DNA from: Micromonospora zamorensis
GTDB lineage: Bacteria > Actinomycetota > Actinomycetes > Mycobacteriales > Micromonosporaceae
Length of the DNA: 64,000 nt
Assembly (NCBI RefSeq): GCF_900090275.1
Contig: NZ_LT607755.1
Coordinates: 620,001-684,000, forward strand
Reading direction: 5' to 3'
Position numbers and translations under genes: made by a program. Shown here piece after piece: positions 61,556-64,000 of the stretch (the stretch's first letter is position 1; each line of letters opens with the position of its first letter). Under the pieces are notes generated by a model. That model was not told where the DNA came from and did not search any database. It saw nothing but the letters and a program-made list of their open reading frames with translations.

Positions 61556-63151
61556 TCAGCGGCCCAGGTCCGTGAGGATTCGGCGGGCGGCGTTGTGGCC
61601 TGCCGCGCCGATGACGCTGCCGGCCGGGTGGCAGCCGGCGCTGCCGGCGTACACGCCGTCGATGCCGGTGGCGTAGGGCATCCGGTCGGTGAACGAGACC
61701 GTGTTGTCGACGTGGTGGATGTGCCCGCCGGTGATGCCGAAGTGCTTCTCGATGCCGGGCGGGGGGAGCGGCACCGCGTCGGCGATCAGGTCACCGGTGC
61801 CGGGGGCGTACCGCTCGACGATCCCGATGAGCCGGTCGACGTAGCCGGGCAGTGCCGCGTCCCAGGTGGTGCCGGCCAGCTCGTAGGGGACCGACTGGAC
61901 GAAGAGCGCCGACGAGTGGTGCCCGGCGGCGTCGGAGAGCGACGGGTCGACGGTGGTGTGCAGGTACCACTCGATGGTCGGCTCCGCCGGCAGTCGCCCG
62001 GCCTGCACGTCCGCCCACATCGAGCGCAGCGCGGTCATCGGCGACGTGTCGTCCCCGCCGACCAGCGACGCGGAGCCGGGCAGCAGGTGGATGGTCGAGC
62101 CGAACGGGCTCGGCGCGTCGGCCGGCAGGCAGGAGAACCGGGGCAGCCCGGTGAGCGCCAGGTTGAGCTTGAGGGTGGTGCCGGGGCGGCGGACCGCCGC
62201 CATCCGTTCGCCGAGCGGCGCCGGGAGCGCGCCGTCGGGCAGCAGGTCCATCAACCGGTACGGGTCACACGCGCCGAGCACCACCTTGGCGGCGACCTGT
62301 CGGCCGTCGGCCAGCACCACTCCGCTGGCCGCGCCGCCGTCGAGGGTCACCGCACTCACCGGCGTACCGGTCAGGATTGTCGCCCCGGCGGCGCGGGCGG
62401 CCTCGGCGAACGTCCGTGAGACAGTGCCCATCCCACCCTCGGCGATCATCCAGGTGCCGCCGGACCCGGGCAGCCGGCACATGTTGTGCACGAGGAAGTT
62501 GTGGCCCGTGCCGGGGTCGTCCGGGCCGGCGTTGAGGCCGGACAGCCCGTCGGTGACCGCGTACATGCTGACCAGCAGCTCGGAGCGGAACTCGAACCGG
62601 GCCAGGTAGTCGGCCACCGAGCCCTGCACGAGGTCGACGAAGACCTGCCGCAGCGCCGGTCGCACGTGCCGCTCCGCGGTCTCCTGGACGCTCAGTGGCT
62701 CGGCCAGCCAGGCCGGGGCGAGATCCTCGCGCAGCGCGGCCAGTTCGGCCTGCATGGCGTCGTCGGCGGCCACGTCGGCGGGGGAGAAGAACTCCGCGAG
62801 CTGCGCCCGGGTGGCTGCGGTGTCGCTTCCGAAGAGCAGGTACGGCGAGCCGAGGCCACCCGGCGTGGGCAGGAAGTAGTGCGGGTCGCGGCGCAGCACC
62901 GGGATCCGGACGTCGAGCGTGGCGAGCAGTTCCGGTGGCATCAACCCGAGCAGGTACGAGCCGGTGGAGTGCCGCAGCCCTGGCACCTTCGGGAACGGGT
63001 TCTCGGTGCGGGTCGCGCCGCCGATCACGTCGGCCGCCTCCAGCACCAGGACGTCCAGGCCGGCGCGGGCCAGCAGGACTGCGGAGACCAGGCCGTTGTG
63101 CCCGGCACCGACGATCACGACGTCGGCGCGGGCCGGAATCTCACTGCTCAT
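61556..63151 (-). CDS. Phytoene-desaturase-like FAD oxidoreductase
   Basis: 531 residues from ATG 63151 (TAGGCT ends 8 nt upstream on the minus strand). N-terminal FAD-binding GxGxxG motif DVVIVGAGHNGLVSAVLLAR, LEAADVIGGATRTE, and C-terminal GVYAGSAGCHPAGSVIGAAG. This is the CrtI-like/pyridine-nucleotide-disulphide family (PYROXD2-like). No carotenoid genes are near, so the substrate is unknown. Confidence 0.88.
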   Translation of the reverse strand: MSSEIPARADVVIVGAGHNGLVSAVLLARAGLDVLVLEAADVIGGATRTENPFPKVPGLRHSTGSYLLGLMPPELLATLDVRIPVLRRDPHYFLPTPGGLGSPYLLFGSDTAATRAQLAEFFSPADVAADDAMQAELAALREDLAPAWLAEPLSVQETAERHVRPALRQVFVDLVQGSVADYLARFEFRSELLVSMYAVTDGLSGLNAGPDDPGTGHNFLVHNMCRLPGSGGTWMIAEGGMGTVSRTFAEAARAAGATILTGTPVSAVTLDGGAASGVVLADGRQVAAKVVLGACDPYRLMDLLPDGALPAPLGERMAAVRRPGTTLKLNLALTGLPRFSCLPADAPSPFGSTIHLLPGSASLVGGDDTSPMTALRSMWADVQAGRLPAEPTIEWYLHTTVDPSLSDAAGHHSSALFVQSVPYELAGTTWDAALPGYVDRLIGIVERYAPGTGDLIADAVPLPPPGIEKHFGITGGHIHHVDNTVSFTDRMPYATGIDGVYAGSAGCHPAGSVIGAAGHNAARRILTDLGR

Positions 63152-63162
63152 GCCGCCGCAGC

Positions 63163-64000
63163 CTAGTCCGTGGAGCCGGTGCGCTGGGCGCGCCAGCGGG
63201 AGAGGGTCAGGGTGGCGGAGTAACCGGCCAGGACGATCACGTGGAACATGTAGAGCCATAGGAGCACGGCCACGCCGGCGCCGATCTCGTCGAAGCCACC
63301 GAACGGCACTCCCAGGTCCAGGGGGAGCGAGGCGAAGAGCACGAAGCCGTGCAGGAAGCCGGAGAGGTTCGCCGCGGTGAACGATCCGATCCCGAGCGTG
63401 GAGAGCCAGTCCGGGGAGGCCGACCCGACGACCCGGAACACCCACACCAGCACCGGCGTGAGCACCAGCCAGACCGCCAGGAACGACAGCACCACGCCCA
63501 GCGCGCCGACCCAGCCGCCCTGACGGACGAGACGGGTGGTGAGCGGGAGTGCCAGCAGGATCGACAGCAGCAGCGCGGGGGCCGGCGCGAGCAGCGGTAG
63601 CAGGAGGATCCGACCCCGCCAGCCGACCAGGTGCTCGTCGGAACGGGGTGCCGCCACCGAGACGAACGCCCGGCGCAGCCCCTCGCCGTACAGGGACGCG
63701 GGAAGCAGCGAGGCCAGAGCCAGCAGCGGGGTCAACTCCACCCCGGCGTTGACCAACGCGTCCACCGCGCGGGGTGCGCCGATCGCGGTGGGCAGGGCTT
63801 CCACGGCGTACGAGGTGAGCCGGCGTACCCGGTCGGCTCCGGCGACCAGGGAGGTGAGCCAGATCGCCAACAGGGCGACCGGCACCACGGCGATCGCGCC
63901 GTAGAAGGTGATCGCGGCGGCGTGCAGTGACAGGTCCCGCCCACGTAGCGGGCGGAACGCGGCCCGGGTGATCCGCTTCGCCTGCTGCCATCCGCTGCCC
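63163..64000 (-). CDS. YihY/BrkB-family inner-membrane protein, N-terminus cut by window
   Basis: About 278 residues visible; the reading frame continues beyond the right edge. Six or so hydrophobic segments; the family-typical helix LSLHAAAITFYGAIAVVPVA near the N-terminus matches YihY. Ends SRWRAQRTGSTD, 11 bp before the flavoprotein start. YihY proteins are of uncertain function (once called RNase BN). Confidence 0.85.
   Translation of the reverse strand, partial: GSGWQQAKRITRAAFRPLRGRDLSLHAAAITFYGAIAVVPVALLAIWLTSLVAGADRVRRLTSYAVEALPTAIGAPRAVDALVNAGVELTPLLALASLLPASLYGEGLRRAFVSVAAPRSDEHLVGWRGRILLLPLLAPAPALLLSILLALPLTTRLVRQGGWVGALGVVLSFLAVWLVLTPVLVWVFRVVGSASPDWLSTLGIGSFTAANLSGFLHGFVLFASLPLDLGVPFGGFDEIGAGVAVLLWLYMFHVIVLAGYSATLTLSRWRAQRTGSTD

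Noticed and set aside
61556..63151. Carotenoid phytoene desaturase
   Set aside because: No crtB/crtE neighbours; the C-terminal motif is shared by PYROXD2-like oxidoreductases.

Overview
High-GC actinobacterial chromosome, most likely Micromonosporaceae (Micromonospora/Salinispora type). This rests on the gene order ftsY / amtB-glnK-glnD / ffh / rpsP-khpA-rimM-trmD-rplS-lepB-lepB-nudix-rnhB-DUF2469 / xerC-like-dprA-comM-yraN / rpsB-tsf-pyrH-frr-cdsA-rlmN-divIVA, on a GlnR box upstream of amtB, and on a Rieske/metallo-beta-lactamase protein resembling the muramic-acid hydroxylase NamH. No rRNA, tRNA or CRISPR was seen. Assignments come from reading motifs in the translated sequence; no database search was run.

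Left host part (1-30.7 kb): an MFS exporter with two MarR-type operators and its MarR regulator, a PhoD-like phosphatase, the SRP receptor FtsY, the nitrogen operon amtB-glnK-glnD (glnD is frameshifted and begins inside a palindromic repeat), a NarL-type two-component pair, ffh, an amidohydrolase, a TetR regulator, proS, the ribosomal/tRNA-modification operon from rpsP to rplS, two type I signal peptidases, NUDIX, rnhB, DUF2469, a sulfite-oxidase-like protein, an M23 peptidase, a class V aminotransferase, a XerC-type recombinase and dprA.

Middle (30,769-48,319): a compact, about 17.5 kb prophage inserted inside comM (yifB). A 7-bp identity (TCCAGGC) marks both ends. The last 28 codons of comM remain attached to dprA on the left, while the rest of comM lies on the right and ends in 12 foreign codons. 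The element carries a large serine integrase beside its left att site, a small HTH protein, a RepA-like ATPase followed by ten TGGGAC/GTCCCA iterons, an HNH endonuclease, leftward terminase genes, and a rightward head-tail operon (portal, ClpP-like protease, HK97-type capsid, connectors, tail tube, +1-frameshifted tail chaperone, short tape measure, hub with a LamG-like insert). An XhlA-like membrane protein and a minimal GntR-type DNA-binding protein sit at the right end. No endolysin was recognised. A 25-bp perfect palindrome, overlapped by two mirror-image leaderless promoters, separates terminase from portal.

Right host part (48.3-64 kb): truncated comM, yraN, a repeat-rich membrane protein, rpsB-tsf, pyrH-frr, cdsA, rlmN, a two-domain DivIVA protein, DUF2631, the NamH-like gene, a phytoene-desaturase-like flavoprotein and a YihY/BrkB membrane protein cut by the window edge.

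Recurrent themes: many starts lie 6-9 nt after a -10-like hexamer (leaderless transcripts, prophage included); three long hairpin repeats share TGATC ends; both ribosomal proteins S16 and S2 have Ala/Pro/Glu-rich C-terminal tails.
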